A stretch of DNA of 64,000 bases from Lysinibacillus_B sp031181585 (GTDB lineage Bacteria; Bacillota; Bacilli; Bacillales_A; Planococcaceae), in assembly GCF_047301505.1 (NCBI RefSeq), contig NZ_CP154840.1:248001-312000 (forward strand), written 5' to 3'. The notes beneath the pieces were generated by a model. That model was not told the DNA's origin. It saw only the letters and a program-made list of their open reading frames with translations, and ran no database searches. Both the position numbers and the translations under genes were made by a program. Shown piece by piece: positions 1-9,132 of this stretch (within the stretch, counting starts at the first letter, position 1; each line of letters begins with the position of its first letter).

Positions 1-1
1 A

Positions 2-1564
2 GTAGATGGTATTGAAGAAGGAGATATCGCTGTTACAGATGGAAAGCATATTTACTCCATTCACGAGCAAAGTATCTTTATTACGGACGCCAAAAAGATG
101 GAAGTAATAGGTAAAATTGACATCCCGGAAACTTATCCATCAAAGCTCCTTTTACATGAAGGGAAGCTGCTTGTATTTTACGATAAATACGTTGAAGAAA
201 AAGCAAGACGAGGGTATTATGGCGGAACGAGCATGACACAGGTAGCGATATATGATATGTCAAATGCTTCAAAGCCACAGCTTATTCGAGAAGTGGGCCA
301 GGAAGGGCATGCTGTTGGAATTCGAGAATATAAGGATGTTTTATATATCGTAACAAACAACAGTCCGAATTATTGGTTGTTGCGGGAGGAGAAGAATCTT
401 GATCTGAGGCCTAGGTTATATGATTCGAATGAGGAGGCATTAACACGTGCGCCCCTCGATAGTATTCACATTTTTCCGGGAAGCAGAGAGGCAAATTATG
501 TTATCGTTTCGGCGCTTGATTTGAAAAATGATAAAACAAGTGAATTTATGGCTGAAACATTTGTAGGTGCCGGGTCATCATTATATATGTCAGAGGAAGC
601 GATCTACATGGCAGCCCCAACATACTCTTCTATGGGAACGTTGGAGGATTCGATGGGAAAAATATCAATTATGCCGATGTGGGACAATGATACAGAGTTA
701 TATAAATTCACGATTAGTGGTACATCTGTGAAAATGACGGCCCGTGCAACGATTGAAGGGGCACTTGTTAACCAATTTTCAATGGATGAGTATAATGGAT
801 ATTTCCGTGTCGCTACTACAACAGGGCAAGCATCGATGAGGGAAGCGAACTCAAACAATCATCTTTTCATTCTCGATAAAAATTTAAAAGAGGTTGGAAA
901 GCTGACAGATTTGGCACGGGGGGAAAAGATTTACTCTGTACGTTTCATGGGCGAGAAGGCATATATCGTAACGTTCAAGGAGACGGATCCGCTCTTTGTC
1001 ATCGATGTGGCCAATCCCGAAAAGCCGAAAGTGCTGGGTGAATTAAAGATTCCAGGCTTTAGTAATTACCTCCATCCGCTCGATGAGAACCACCTTATTG
1101 GAATCGGGTATGATACAAAAGTGGAAACAGATGCATATACAAAGCAGCCGGTTGTTTATACAATGGGAATGAAAGTATCGCTATTCGATGTAAGTAATGT
1201 TTCAAAACCAAAAGAAGTAGATAATGAAATAATTGGCGGGCGAGGAACATATTCAGATGTCCAGCATGACCATAAAGCCCTGTATCGCGACAAGGAGAAT
1301 GGTTATTATGGTTTCCCGATTGTGCTTTATAAAGAACAACAGTATAAGGGATCTGGTGCTCTTGTTTACCGAATTACACCTAGCGGCATTGATCTTGCAG
1401 GAGATATGATTATAAAGGCACAAGGCGAACAGTATGAGGACTGGAATACAATAGTGCAGCGTTTACTGTATGTCGATGACACAATGTATGCCGTCACTCC
1501 TTCTAAAATTGATGCCTATCATAGAACAACGTTTGAAAAGCTGAAGACAATAAAACTGAAATAA
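2..1564 (+). CDS. Secreted beta-propeller domain protein, 5' end outside window
   Basis: The reading frame is open from base 2, so the gene begins before the window and only its C-terminal 520 or so residues are seen. The first internal ATG (98) is not the true start. The protein has recurring short beta-strand blocks of the form 'LFVIDVANPEKPKVLGEL' and 'VSLFDVSNVSKPKEV', typical of the large extracellular beta-propeller family (Pfam Beta_propel) of Bacillales. The missing N-terminus would be expected to carry a signal peptide or lipobox. No enzymatic residues are recognisable and the function is unknown. A strong hairpin terminator follows directly, so this is the last gene of its transcript. 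Confidence 0.8.
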   Translation, partial: VDGIEEGDIAVTDGKHIYSIHEQSIFITDAKKMEVIGKIDIPETYPSKLLLHEGKLLVFYDKYVEEKARRGYYGGTSMTQVAIYDMSNASKPQLIREVGQEGHAVGIREYKDVLYIVTNNSPNYWLLREEKNLDLRPRLYDSNEEALTRAPLDSIHIFPGSREANYVIVSALDLKNDKTSEFMAETFVGAGSSLYMSEEAIYMAAPTYSSMGTLEDSMGKISIMPMWDNDTELYKFTISGTSVKMTARATIEGALVNQFSMDEYNGYFRVATTTGQASMREANSNNHLFILDKNLKEVGKLTDLARGEKIYSVRFMGEKAYIVTFKETDPLFVIDVANPEKPKVLGELKIPGFSNYLHPLDENHLIGIGYDTKVETDAYTKQPVVYTMGMKVSLFDVSNVSKPKEVDNEIIGGRGTYSDVQHDHKALYRDKENGYYGFPIVLYKEQQYKGSGALVYRITPSGIDLAGDMIIKAQGEQYEDWNTIVQRLLYVDDTMYAVTPSKIDAYHRTTFEKLKTIKLK

Positions 1565-1571
1565 AGAAAAC

Positions 1572-1606
1572 GCCATCTCCAGATGAAACAGTGGAGATGG
1601 CATTTT
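1572..1606 (+). terminator. Intrinsic terminator of the beta-propeller gene
   Basis: A 9-bp perfect stem (GCCATCTCC / GGAGATGGC) with a 12-nt loop is followed by ATTTTT, 8 bases after the stop codon. Confidence 0.85.
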
Positions 1607-1735
1607 TAACTTCAAATAATAAAAGCGGATTGGTAGAAATCATTAATTGGGCTTTTGGTCAATCATATAGTACAAACCCTTCCACTATCTACAATCTACT
1701 TAAAGAGTTTGTATCCTTTCTCTTTACGGGAATAG

Positions 1736-3148
1736 TTAACGGTAGGGCAGTATTTCGCTCACCGTAACAAACTCATACCCTTCTTTCGATAGGAAATCAA
1801 GGACAGCAGGAAGCGCATCGGCGGTTGACTGGTGGATGTCATGCATTAGAATAATCGCATTATTATGCATATGCTGCTTCACCTGTGCAATTAGCTTCTC
1901 TGCATTTTTATGCTTCCAATCAAGGGTATCAATTGACCAAAGGACGCTATCTTTTGGAATCTTTTGATTAATTGCTTCATTCGTCGCACCATAAGGAGGA
2001 CGAAATACAGTTGCTTCTTGGCCAGTTGCATCAAAAATTGCTTTTTCGGTCGTAGTAAATTCTTGCATAATTTGAGCTTCTGTTAATTTAGGCAGAATAG
2101 GGTGGCTCCATGTATGATTGCCGAGTTCATGGCCATTATTCTTCACTTTAAGGGCAATATCTGGGTACTGTTGAACACGGCTGCCGAGCATAAAGAAAGT
2201 AGCCTTTGCCTTATACTTTTCTAAACATTGCAAAATTTGAAGAGTGACTTGCGGGTGCGGCCCATCATCGAAGGTGAGAGCTACACGCTTCTTTTGATCC
2301 TCTGCCTGTCCGCCAGGTGCTTTCTCTGCCTCTATCATCTGAGTTTGAAACTCCGAAGCAAGAAGGGGATTTAAAAACGACAGGGAGATATTGATAGAAA
2401 TAGGTCCATCTTCAGCCGGTGCGATTGTCCCTTCATCAAAGTAAATTAAAAGGTCATCGTTATGGACAGCGAACTGGTCAAACAGAATCCAGCGAGGTTC
2501 TGTTGCAAGGTCCACTTTTTCTTTCTGAATTGTTTTCTGTAGGGAAGGACTCGTTTTTAATCGTGCACGTACATGATTAGCGAATGTCTCCAAGCTTTTC
2601 GTATCTTCCCCCAGCAATGTACGGATGTCTAAAATTTTGCCGGCCTCCATGTCGTAGAAGACGGTTTTTATTTTTGTTTTTATTTCTTCAGTATTTTTGG
2701 AAATACGTTCTGTAAACACAAAAGAAAAATATTTATTATCGTGCTGATATGTATCAAACTGTATAGTAAGCCCATCGGAACGCGTAGTGTTGCTGTCTTT
2801 ATTTTTGTCCTTGTGCATATCATTTATATAAGCCCTTTTTGAAGCTTGTATGTATTCTTCGATTATACTATTGAATTTTTCATCCTCTATTTGTGGATAC
2901 TGGATGGAAAAGGGTACTTTGTAGTCATTGGATATGTCAGAAATAATATGAATTCCCGGGAAAGTTGAATTCTCCTTTGTTATGGTCGAATCGATCAGGG
3001 GCTCTGCAGCAGTTATCTGGGACTTGGGAAACCCATTTTCATCATCTGAGACGAGGAAAAGAATAATAAGGCTAAGCAAGGTTAGTATTGAAGTAATCAA
3101 TGTAAGGTCAATCCAAGGTCCGCGCTTTTTTCTAGGTGTATGTTCCAT
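1736..3148 (-). CDS. Membrane-anchored polysaccharide deacetylase (NodB/CE4 family)
   Basis: The C-terminal half (about residues 285-470) is a NodB-type carbohydrate esterase domain. It has the catalytic/metal motif TFDDGP (about residue 291), the zinc-binding GNHTWSH (about 343), RPPYG (about 382) and LWSIDTLDW. It should remove N-acetyl groups from peptidoglycan or a related polymer outside the cell. One N-terminal membrane segment (about residues 14-33) follows a basic stretch (TPRKKRG). Residues 90-260 resemble the DUF4163/DUF3298 module found in PdaC-type deacetylases. An ATG 24 codons upstream is in frame, but the start at 3148 has an AAAGGAG site at correct spacing and puts the membrane anchor at the N-terminus. 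It is monocistronic. Confidence 0.88.
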   Translation of the reverse strand: MEHTPRKKRGPWIDLTLITSILTLLSLIILFLVSDDENGFPKSQITAAEPLIDSTITKENSTFPGIHIISDISNDYKVPFSIQYPQIEDEKFNSIIEEYIQASKRAYINDMHKDKNKDSNTTRSDGLTIQFDTYQHDNKYFSFVFTERISKNTEEIKTKIKTVFYDMEAGKILDIRTLLGEDTKSLETFANHVRARLKTSPSLQKTIQKEKVDLATEPRWILFDQFAVHNDDLLIYFDEGTIAPAEDGPISINISLSFLNPLLASEFQTQMIEAEKAPGGQAEDQKKRVALTFDDGPHPQVTLQILQCLEKYKAKATFFMLGSRVQQYPDIALKVKNNGHELGNHTWSHPILPKLTEAQIMQEFTTTEKAIFDATGQEATVFRPPYGATNEAINQKIPKDSVLWSIDTLDWKHKNAEKLIAQVKQHMHNNAIILMHDIHQSTADALPAVLDFLSKEGYEFVTVSEILPYR

Positions 3149-3265
3149 GATGTGTGCGCTCCTTTCTATATACTGTAAATATTCATGGAAGTTTTTAAAA
3201 AGAAGTTGAGGTTTTTTCATTTATTCGTTAAGATGTGTCTATTCAAAAGGAGGTTCCATTTCCAC

Positions 3266-4012
3266 ATGAGTATATATGATAATGAACTGGCGATTGACTG
3301 TATTTTGCTTGCAGGTCGCATTATGATGGAAAGCGGTGCCGAAACATACCGAGTGGAAGACACGATGCTTCGAATGGCGCATTCCCAAAATATGGAGAAC
3401 TCACAAAGCTATGTGACGCCAACGGGGATTATTTTCTCCCTCGGAAGGACCCAGCCTACTAGAATCACATCCATTTCTACAAGGGTCACAGACTTGCATA
3501 AAATAGCACTTGTAAATAATGTATCTAGAAAACTTACATCTCACATCATAACATTAGAACAAGCTTATGACGAGTTACAGAAGATACAAAAAACTAATTA
3601 TTTTTTGCCAATTTTACTTCAAGTATTGGCAGCCTCTATTGCCAGCAGCTGCTTCATCATATTATTTAATGGCTCTTGGCTAGATGTGCCGGCAGTATTT
3701 GTAGCCGGCGGTGTTGGCTTGTATGTTGTAACCATTGTTCATGCAAAGACAAGGGTAAAATTCTTCTCGGAATTTTTGGCAGCGCTGGTAATAGGAATCA
3801 TCGCTTTCTTAGCGGTGAAATTTGAAGTTGGACAAGATTTAGACCGCATTATTATTGGGGGTGTCATGCCTCTTGTACCTGGCTTACTTATGACAAATGC
3901 AGTCCGTGATTTAATGGCAGGACATTTTATGGCAGGTATAGGAAAAGGTGTAGAAGCATTTCTGACAGCCTTTGCGATAGGTGCGGGAATCGCACTCGTG
4001 CTGTCTTTTTAA
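3266..4012 (+). CDS. Threonine/serine exporter family, N-terminal (ThrE/YjjP-like) subunit
   Basis: About 248 residues. A soluble N-terminal part with AGRIMMESGAETYRVEDTM, a hallmark of the ThrE/DUF1212 family, is followed by about five hydrophobic segments and GGVMPLVPGLLMTNAVRD. The family exports small organic or amino acids (threonine and serine in Corynebacterium ThrE, succinate in E. coli YjjPB). The start at 3266 has AAAAGGAGG 12 bases upstream; an in-frame ATG at 3185 overlaps the divergent deacetylase gene and has no good site. It forms a two-gene operon with the next gene; together they equal one fused ThrE. The substrate is not predictable. Confidence 0.87.
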   Translation: MSIYDNELAIDCILLAGRIMMESGAETYRVEDTMLRMAHSQNMENSQSYVTPTGIIFSLGRTQPTRITSISTRVTDLHKIALVNNVSRKLTSHIITLEQAYDELQKIQKTNYFLPILLQVLAASIASSCFIILFNGSWLDVPAVFVAGGVGLYVVTIVHAKTRVKFFSEFLAALVIGIIAFLAVKFEVGQDLDRIIIGGVMPLVPGLLMTNAVRDLMAGHFMAGIGKGVEAFLTAFAIGAGIALVLSF

Positions 4013-4027
4013 GGAGGGGACGTCATT

Positions 4028-4516
4028 TTGGAGATTTTTATACAGTTAGGGCTTAGCTTTGTGGCAACAGCTTGTTTTGGCGTCATTTTCAATGCACCAA
4101 TAAAGGCAATTCCGTGGTGTGGTATTGTAGGAGCATTAGGGTGGACTATTTATTCCTTGTTATCGCAGAATGGTGTATACGAAGTACATGCCTCGTTTTT
4201 AGGCGCATTTGTCGTCGCAATCGTAGCGCATATCTATGCTAGAAGCTTTCGTGTGCCAATGATTGTATTCAGTGTTTCAGGGATCATCCCGCTTGTACCT
4301 GGTGGAATTGCTTATAATGCAATGCGTCATATTGTCGAAGTAGACTATTTAACAGGAATGGAATATGGCATGCGTGCCTTTTTGATTTCAGGGGCCATTG
4401 CGATGGGGCTCGTTTTTGCTGAAGTCATGATGCAGCTTATGTTCCGTTTTATGAACAGAGGACGTACATCTATTCAATCATTCGTCAAAGAAAAGAAAGC
4501 GACAAAGTTAAAATAA
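4028..4516 (+). CDS. Threonine/serine exporter family, C-terminal (YjjB-like) subunit
   Basis: 162 residues, almost entirely hydrophobic with four to five membrane segments. It contains SGIIPLVPGGIAYNAMRH, which mirrors the VMPLVPG motif of its partner and matches the DUF3815/ThrE_2 half of the exporter. It starts at a TTG with AAGGAGGGG upstream, 15 bases after the preceding stop, so it is co-transcribed and probably assembles with that protein into one transporter. A terminator follows immediately. Confidence 0.85.
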   Translation: MEIFIQLGLSFVATACFGVIFNAPIKAIPWCGIVGALGWTIYSLLSQNGVYEVHASFLGAFVVAIVAHIYARSFRVPMIVFSVSGIIPLVPGGIAYNAMRHIVEVDYLTGMEYGMRAFLISGAIAMGLVFAEVMMQLMFRFMNRGRTSIQSFVKEKKATKLK

Positions 4517-4518
4517 GA

Positions 4519-4556
4519 AAACCCGCCGCATCGTTAAAAGATGAGCGGGTTTATTT
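4519..4556 (+). terminator. Intrinsic terminator of the ThrE-type operon
   Basis: Stem AAACCCGC / GCGGGTTT with an inner CATC/GATG extension, followed by ATTTTATT. Confidence 0.8.
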
Positions 4557-4617
4557 TATTACGAACTTACGGAAGTAAATATTGTTAGCTTTCCAGCCAG
4601 ATGCAGGAAACAGCATA

Positions 4618-4639
4618 TTGGTAACGTAAGCGTTACCAA
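4618..4639. repeat. Perfect 9-bp inverted repeat between convergent genes
   Basis: TTGGTAACG-TAAG-CGTTACCAA is a perfect palindrome with a 4-base spacer. It lies 47 bp downstream of the stop codon of the PAS-GGDEF-EAL gene (minus strand). No U-tract follows on either strand, so it is a weak candidate for a terminator; it could be a transcript-end stem or a protein site. Confidence 0.5.
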
Positions 4640-4685
4640 ATAATGAGACAGTTTTAGTCTACAGCTCGAAATCTAATGTTCTGTT

Positions 4686-6698
4686 TTAATTTCCGCCATA
4701 TAGATGTTCGATTTCCTTTGCCTCTACTGGTCTGCTGATATAGTAACCTTGAACGCTATCACAGCCGTAATTTTTCAGCAAATCCTTTTGTTCTTCTGTT
4801 TCAACGCCCTCAGCCAATACTGTTAAATTCATTGACTTTCCGAATTTTACCATTCCGTCGATTAAACGCTGTGTTTTTTCGGATTTCAATAAGGAGCTAA
4901 TAAATGTTTGGTCAATTTTTAAGATTTCAATTGGCAGCAGCTGCATGTAGCGGAAAGAAGCATATCCTGTACCGAAGTCATCTAGCGCAAAGATGATGCC
5001 TTCATTTTCAAGCTGACGCATTTGCTTAATAATGGATGTTTCTGCTTCTGCCTCTAACGCAAACTTCTCTGTGATTTCGATTTGAAGTAAGCTAGGTGGA
5101 CAATTTGTTCTCGCCAGCGTATCCAAAATCGACTTCGCCATATTTTTGTCCCGGAACTCACGTACAGAAGAGTTAATGCTTACTTTTAAGTTAATACCAG
5201 CATTACGCCATTCTACTGCCTGCTCACACGCACGTTCCAACATGAAGGAACCGATACGATTGATTAAGCCGGTTTCTTCAGCGACAGGGATGAGTTCGTC
5301 AGGTGAAACAACGCCAATTTCTTCATCCTCCCAGCGGACGAGTGCTTCTACGGCAGTTAATTTACCCGTTTTCAAATCCAGCTGCGGCTGATATAGAACC
5401 TTTAAGTTCTTCTGATCTAAAGCTAAAAGAAGACGTTTCTCAATAACTGCTTTGCGGTTGAGCGCTTTATGTGTTGTCTTCGATAAGGAAACGATACTGT
5501 CCCCCCCAGCTTCACGTACAGAAGCGATTGTTGCGATAGAAGCCTTCATCAGCTGTGTAAATGTCGATTGATCTTCTGGATAACGTGTAATGCCTCCACT
5601 TACCGAAAGTGGGACAGCAACATTGTTATTATAGACCGGATGCTGTTGCAGATACGTCAGGAATCCTTGAGTAAACCATTCAGGTAACGGCGTAATAACA
5701 ACAAATTCATGCTCATTAATACGTGCCATTGTACTATCCTGGAAGTACATTTTCATACGTTTCGTAAATTCCACGATTAGTCCGCTCTCTACTTCACTAT
5801 CGTGCAGGTCTTTTAATGTATAGAATTTATCGATACTTAAGTAAACAAAAGAGAAGTGGCGTTTTGCCTCAATCATTTCATTGATGATTTTTTCAAGACG
5901 ATGGATATTCATCAAGCCTGTTTCAGTATCGATATAAGCGATTTTTTCAAGCTGAAGTTGGATTGTTTTATCTTTTGTAATGTCTTTTTCTATAAGAGTA
6001 AAACGAGACTTCTCTCTTGTCAGTCCAAGCGTAGGAATAGCAGTCAAATGTACCCAATAGGATTGACCATCTTTCGTTGACTTCTCGACTTCTCCCTGCC
6101 ATATATGCCCGTTATTAATTGTTCTCCAAATAGTTTGGGTAAGCCGCGCACTTTCCTCCGTTTCCGGGAACAGCTTCCAAAATGTTTTGCCAAGCACCCG
6201 TTTTGGTGTCCAATGACTTGCTTTCAAAAATTGTTGATTACAGTTAATAATGAATCCTTCATAATCTAGCGTTACGGTCATAAAAGAAGACTGGATGCCA
6301 TTTTGAAGATTAATTAGTTCCTGCTGATTATCATCTGCTGCCACGATATCCTGTTGAGGAATCGTCATGACAAAGATGGCCTGTTCTTCATTGTATAGAC
6401 AAATTCTTGTCAGCAGAGCAGCATCAATAAGCTCATCTTCCTTTGATAGTAATTGAAGATGGTTGAATTGAATGGATTGATCACTAGTGAAAATTGCCTC
6501 CTGCATATCTTCGGGTAATGAAGCAAATAGATTATCTCTTATAGAACTTTTTGTGAAATCATCGGCCTCATAACCAAAATAATGGCGACTTAAGGCGCTC
6601 CATTTCAATACATTACCATTTTGATTTATGATAAAAGATGGGAAAGGAGTCTGCTCTAATAGTTCGTTACTCATTTGGTACATTTGTAGTGGACTCAT
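4686..6698 (-). CDS. PAS-PAS-GGDEF-EAL cyclic-di-GMP protein, probable phosphodiesterase
   Basis: 670 residues without membrane segments. Two PAS-like sensor domains (about 10-120 and 130-250) are followed by GGDEF (about 255-410) and EAL (about 420-665). The cyclase signature is degenerate: RINEHEF at about residue 324 in place of R-GGDEF, so diguanylate cyclase activity is unlikely. The EAL domain keeps its key residues: EALVRW, the Asn of VSINSS, EITE, DDFGTGYAS, ILKID, LAEGVE and QGY. It should therefore hydrolyse c-di-GMP, with the PAS and GGDEF parts acting as sensor and regulator. It is transcribed alone. The ATG at 6698 has AGGAGAT upstream. Confidence 0.87.
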   Translation of the reverse strand: MSPLQMYQMSNELLEQTPFPSFIINQNGNVLKWSALSRHYFGYEADDFTKSSIRDNLFASLPEDMQEAIFTSDQSIQFNHLQLLSKEDELIDAALLTRICLYNEEQAIFVMTIPQQDIVAADDNQQELINLQNGIQSSFMTVTLDYEGFIINCNQQFLKASHWTPKRVLGKTFWKLFPETEESARLTQTIWRTINNGHIWQGEVEKSTKDGQSYWVHLTAIPTLGLTREKSRFTLIEKDITKDKTIQLQLEKIAYIDTETGLMNIHRLEKIINEMIEAKRHFSFVYLSIDKFYTLKDLHDSEVESGLIVEFTKRMKMYFQDSTMARINEHEFVVITPLPEWFTQGFLTYLQQHPVYNNNVAVPLSVSGGITRYPEDQSTFTQLMKASIATIASVREAGGDSIVSLSKTTHKALNRKAVIEKRLLLALDQKNLKVLYQPQLDLKTGKLTAVEALVRWEDEEIGVVSPDELIPVAEETGLINRIGSFMLERACEQAVEWRNAGINLKVSINSSVREFRDKNMAKSILDTLARTNCPPSLLQIEITEKFALEAEAETSIIKQMRQLENEGIIFALDDFGTGYASFRYMQLLPIEILKIDQTFISSLLKSEKTQRLIDGMVKFGKSMNLTVLAEGVETEEQKDLLKNYGCDSVQGYYISRPVEAKEIEHLYGGN

Positions 6699-7341
6699 GA
6701 ATAATATCTCCTTGATTTGTAAATGTATAAGAATATTATAGGTAATATCAGTCTCATAGTCACTATTAATCTGATATTAATATTTTGATAGTAATATGAA
6801 TAAGGACTTTTATCATTACTTCCGAAAAAAAAGAAGAAAAGATATTAAAATGGTAATAAGAAAATTCTCACCTAATAAGGGAGTAGGACATGCTCTTCTT
6901 TTTCTACTATGAGTGTTTTTCCACATCTAATGGAAAGAATGTCATACGAATATTAGGATAAAAGTTTTGGTTTTTGTTTCATTATATTAGGGAATAAAGT
7001 TGTGGTAATACTTTTAAATTTCAGAGTAGTGAGTCCTTGGAATTGATAGGCATACCTTTCATACTACATCTGCCTCTATTGATTTCGGTTAAAAAATACA
7101 AATTTTTAGTACATAATTCGGAAATATTGCATCATAAATAGGTGCAGGTTCACAAAAAAATAGAAAATAAAGACGAAATATACATAGTAAATGAATTAGC
7201 AATAAATTTGGAAAGAGCTAAGGCGAGACAGTATTTTTTGTATATCAAAAATATGCTATCGTTTTATAGAGAACATCAAGGTATGTAACACAATCGTCAT
7301 ATTCAATAAGGCGTCTATGCACTTCTTTTTTAAACATGGCG
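6699..7341. other. Intergenic region between divergent genes, no supported gene
   Basis: About 640 bp of A+T-rich sequence. The only coding-like stretch is a 48-codon GTG-initiated frame (7142-7288) without a ribosome binding site; it is not called. The promoter of the PAS-GGDEF-EAL gene must lie at the left end. Confidence 0.5.
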
Positions 7342-7370
7342 TTCAAAAATACTGAATATTATGTCATAAT
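7342..7370 (+). promoter_or_regulatory. Predicted sigma-A promoter of the ABC exporter operon
   Basis: TTCAAA (7342-7347), a 17-bp spacer and CATAAT (7365-7370); each hexamer matches consensus at 4-5 of 6 positions. The start site would be near 7377, just before the palindrome at 7381. Confidence 0.5.
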
Positions 7371-7380
7371 AGAAAAAAAG

Positions 7381-7393
7381 TTCGAGTCTCGAA
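7381..7393. promoter_or_regulatory. Palindromic operator candidate for the ABC exporter operon
   Basis: TTCGAG-T-CTCGAA is a perfect 6-1-6 inverted repeat directly downstream of the predicted start site and about 20 bp before the ABC gene start, the position of a repressor operator. The TCGAG half-sites resemble operators of MarR-type repressors such as MhqR. The cognate regulator is not identified. Confidence 0.45.
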
Positions 7394-7415
7394 TTAATTG
7401 ATGGGAGATGCTTTC

Positions 7416-9131
7416 GTGAGGGTAGTTTTTTCTTATGTAAAACCTTACAAATGGCCGGCAGTCATTGCACTTATGCTAATGTTTATTGAGCTGTTTGTAG
7501 AGCTTGTGCAACCGCTCATCATTGCCAAAATTATTAATGATGGCATTTTGCAGAGTGACAGCTCGGTTATTTGGCTATGGGGGCTAGCCATGCTTTTATT
7601 ATCTTTCCTTGCTTTAGGAGCAGGGATTACAAATTCTTATTTCAGCTCTCATGTAGCTCAAAGTTTTGGCTTTGATTTGCGTAATGCTTTATTTCGTAAA
7701 ATCCAGTCATTTACGATGGCCACCTATTTGAAATTCCCAACCTCTAGTCTTATTACACGCCTGACTAGTGATATTACCCAAGTGCAGAACGTATTATTCA
7801 TGAGTTTACGGATCATGCTGCGCGCTCCTCTTGCTGTAATAGGAAGTATCATTATGGCACTTCTAGTGAATGCAAAAATGGCAGTATTTTTATTGGTAGG
7901 TGCCCCTTTTCTATTAATATTCCTTATTATAATGGTCAAAAAAGGAATTACATATTTTTCAGTAGTTCAAGCCCGGCTTGACCGCGTAAACCGTGTCCTG
8001 CAGGAAAGTCTGCAGGCAATTCGGCTTGTAAAAGCTTACATGCGAGGGCAGTATGAGGCGAGCCGCTTCCAAAAGGTCGCATCCAACTTGCAGGTAGATA
8101 CGGTCAAGGCCCTTCGTATTATGGAGCTTATTATGCCGGTGCTGCTTGCTGTTATGAATCTGAGTTTGCTTGTTGTGTTATGGTTCGGTTCTGCTGAGGT
8201 GCGAAATGGAGATGCCCAGGTAGGGGATCTAGTCGCCGTAGTAAACTATGCAATGCGCATGACAGGTGCTTTCTCAATGTTTGCTTTTATTATTATTGCC
8301 TTTGCTCGTGCAAAAGCATCAGCAGAGCGGATGGAAGACATCCTCCTTATTACCGAGGGGACGGAAGACCGGGCAGGCGTTCGGGAAATCGATGAAGAAA
8401 AAATTGGTACCCTTGCGTTTCGGAATGTGACATTCCGCTATCCCGACACGAATGTGGATGTATTATCTAACGTGTCATTTCATGTAGCACAAGGGGAGAA
8501 GCTCGCTATTATGGGTGCTACAGGAGCAGGGAAGTCTACCTTATTAAGTTTAATCCCCCGCTTTTATGATGTGTCGGAGGGTGAAATATATGTAAATGGA
8601 CGTAATGTGCAGTCGTGGGATCTCGATATGTTACGGGAGATGATCGGCTTTGTTCCACAGCAATCTATGCTGTTTACAGGTTCTATCTTTAATAATTTGA
8701 GATGGGGTAAACAAAATGCGGTCTTGGGGGAAGTGCAGGCTGCAGCAGCACAGGCTCAAATCCATAGTGCGGTAGAAAGCTTTCCAGATGCCTACGAAAC
8801 AAAGGTTGGTCAAAAGGGCGTCAATCTGTCTGGTGGTCAGAAACAGCGTTTATCAATCGCAAGGGCACTTATCCGTAAATCACATATTTTGATTTTGGAC
8901 GATAGTACATCTGCACTTGATGTGAAGACAGAAGCCGCTTTATGGGCTGCCCTTGCGGAGGAAGAGGCGACAATGCTTGTTGTGACCCAAAAGGTTCGAA
9001 CAGCCCGCGATGCAGACCGTATTTTACTGCTTGATGAAGGTCGGGTAGTAGGATTTGGCACGCATGAAGAGCTGCTCAGTCACAGCGAGCTTTATAAAAA
9101 CATAGCCGCTTCGCAGCAGGAGGTGGAGTAA
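7416..9131 (+). CDS. Heterodimeric multidrug ABC exporter, subunit with degenerate ATP site
   Basis: About 571 residues: six transmembrane helices (ABC_membrane, about 1-320) then an ATPase domain. It has Walker A GATGAGKST (about 367) and a canonical signature LSGGQKQR (about 470). The Walker B motif reads ILILDD, with Asp where the catalytic Glu should be, and the switch His is Gln (VVTQK). In heterodimeric exporters of the BmrCD/TM287-288/YfiBC type these changes mark the non-catalytic site. The start is uncertain: GTG at 7416 is best spaced from GGGAG; ATG 7401 and TTG 7398 are in frame. The gene ends one base before the partner gene, so they are translationally coupled. Confidence 0.88.
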   Translation: MRVVFSYVKPYKWPAVIALMLMFIELFVELVQPLIIAKIINDGILQSDSSVIWLWGLAMLLLSFLALGAGITNSYFSSHVAQSFGFDLRNALFRKIQSFTMATYLKFPTSSLITRLTSDITQVQNVLFMSLRIMLRAPLAVIGSIIMALLVNAKMAVFLLVGAPFLLIFLIIMVKKGITYFSVVQARLDRVNRVLQESLQAIRLVKAYMRGQYEASRFQKVASNLQVDTVKALRIMELIMPVLLAVMNLSLLVVLWFGSAEVRNGDAQVGDLVAVVNYAMRMTGAFSMFAFIIIAFARAKASAERMEDILLITEGTEDRAGVREIDEEKIGTLAFRNVTFRYPDTNVDVLSNVSFHVAQGEKLAIMGATGAGKSTLLSLIPRFYDVSEGEIYVNGRNVQSWDLDMLREMIGFVPQQSMLFTGSIFNNLRWGKQNAVLGEVQAAAAQAQIHSAVESFPDAYETKVGQKGVNLSGGQKQRLSIARALIRKSHILILDDSTSALDVKTEAALWAALAEEEATMLVVTQKVRTARDADRILLLDEGRVVGFGTHEELLSHSELYKNIAASQQEVE

Positions 9132-9132
9132 T

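Noticed and set aside
7142..7288. 48-codon GTG-initiated frame in the 7-kb intergenic region
   Set aside because: The composition looks protein-like, but there is no ribosome binding site and the GTG follows a stop codon directly; no family recognised.
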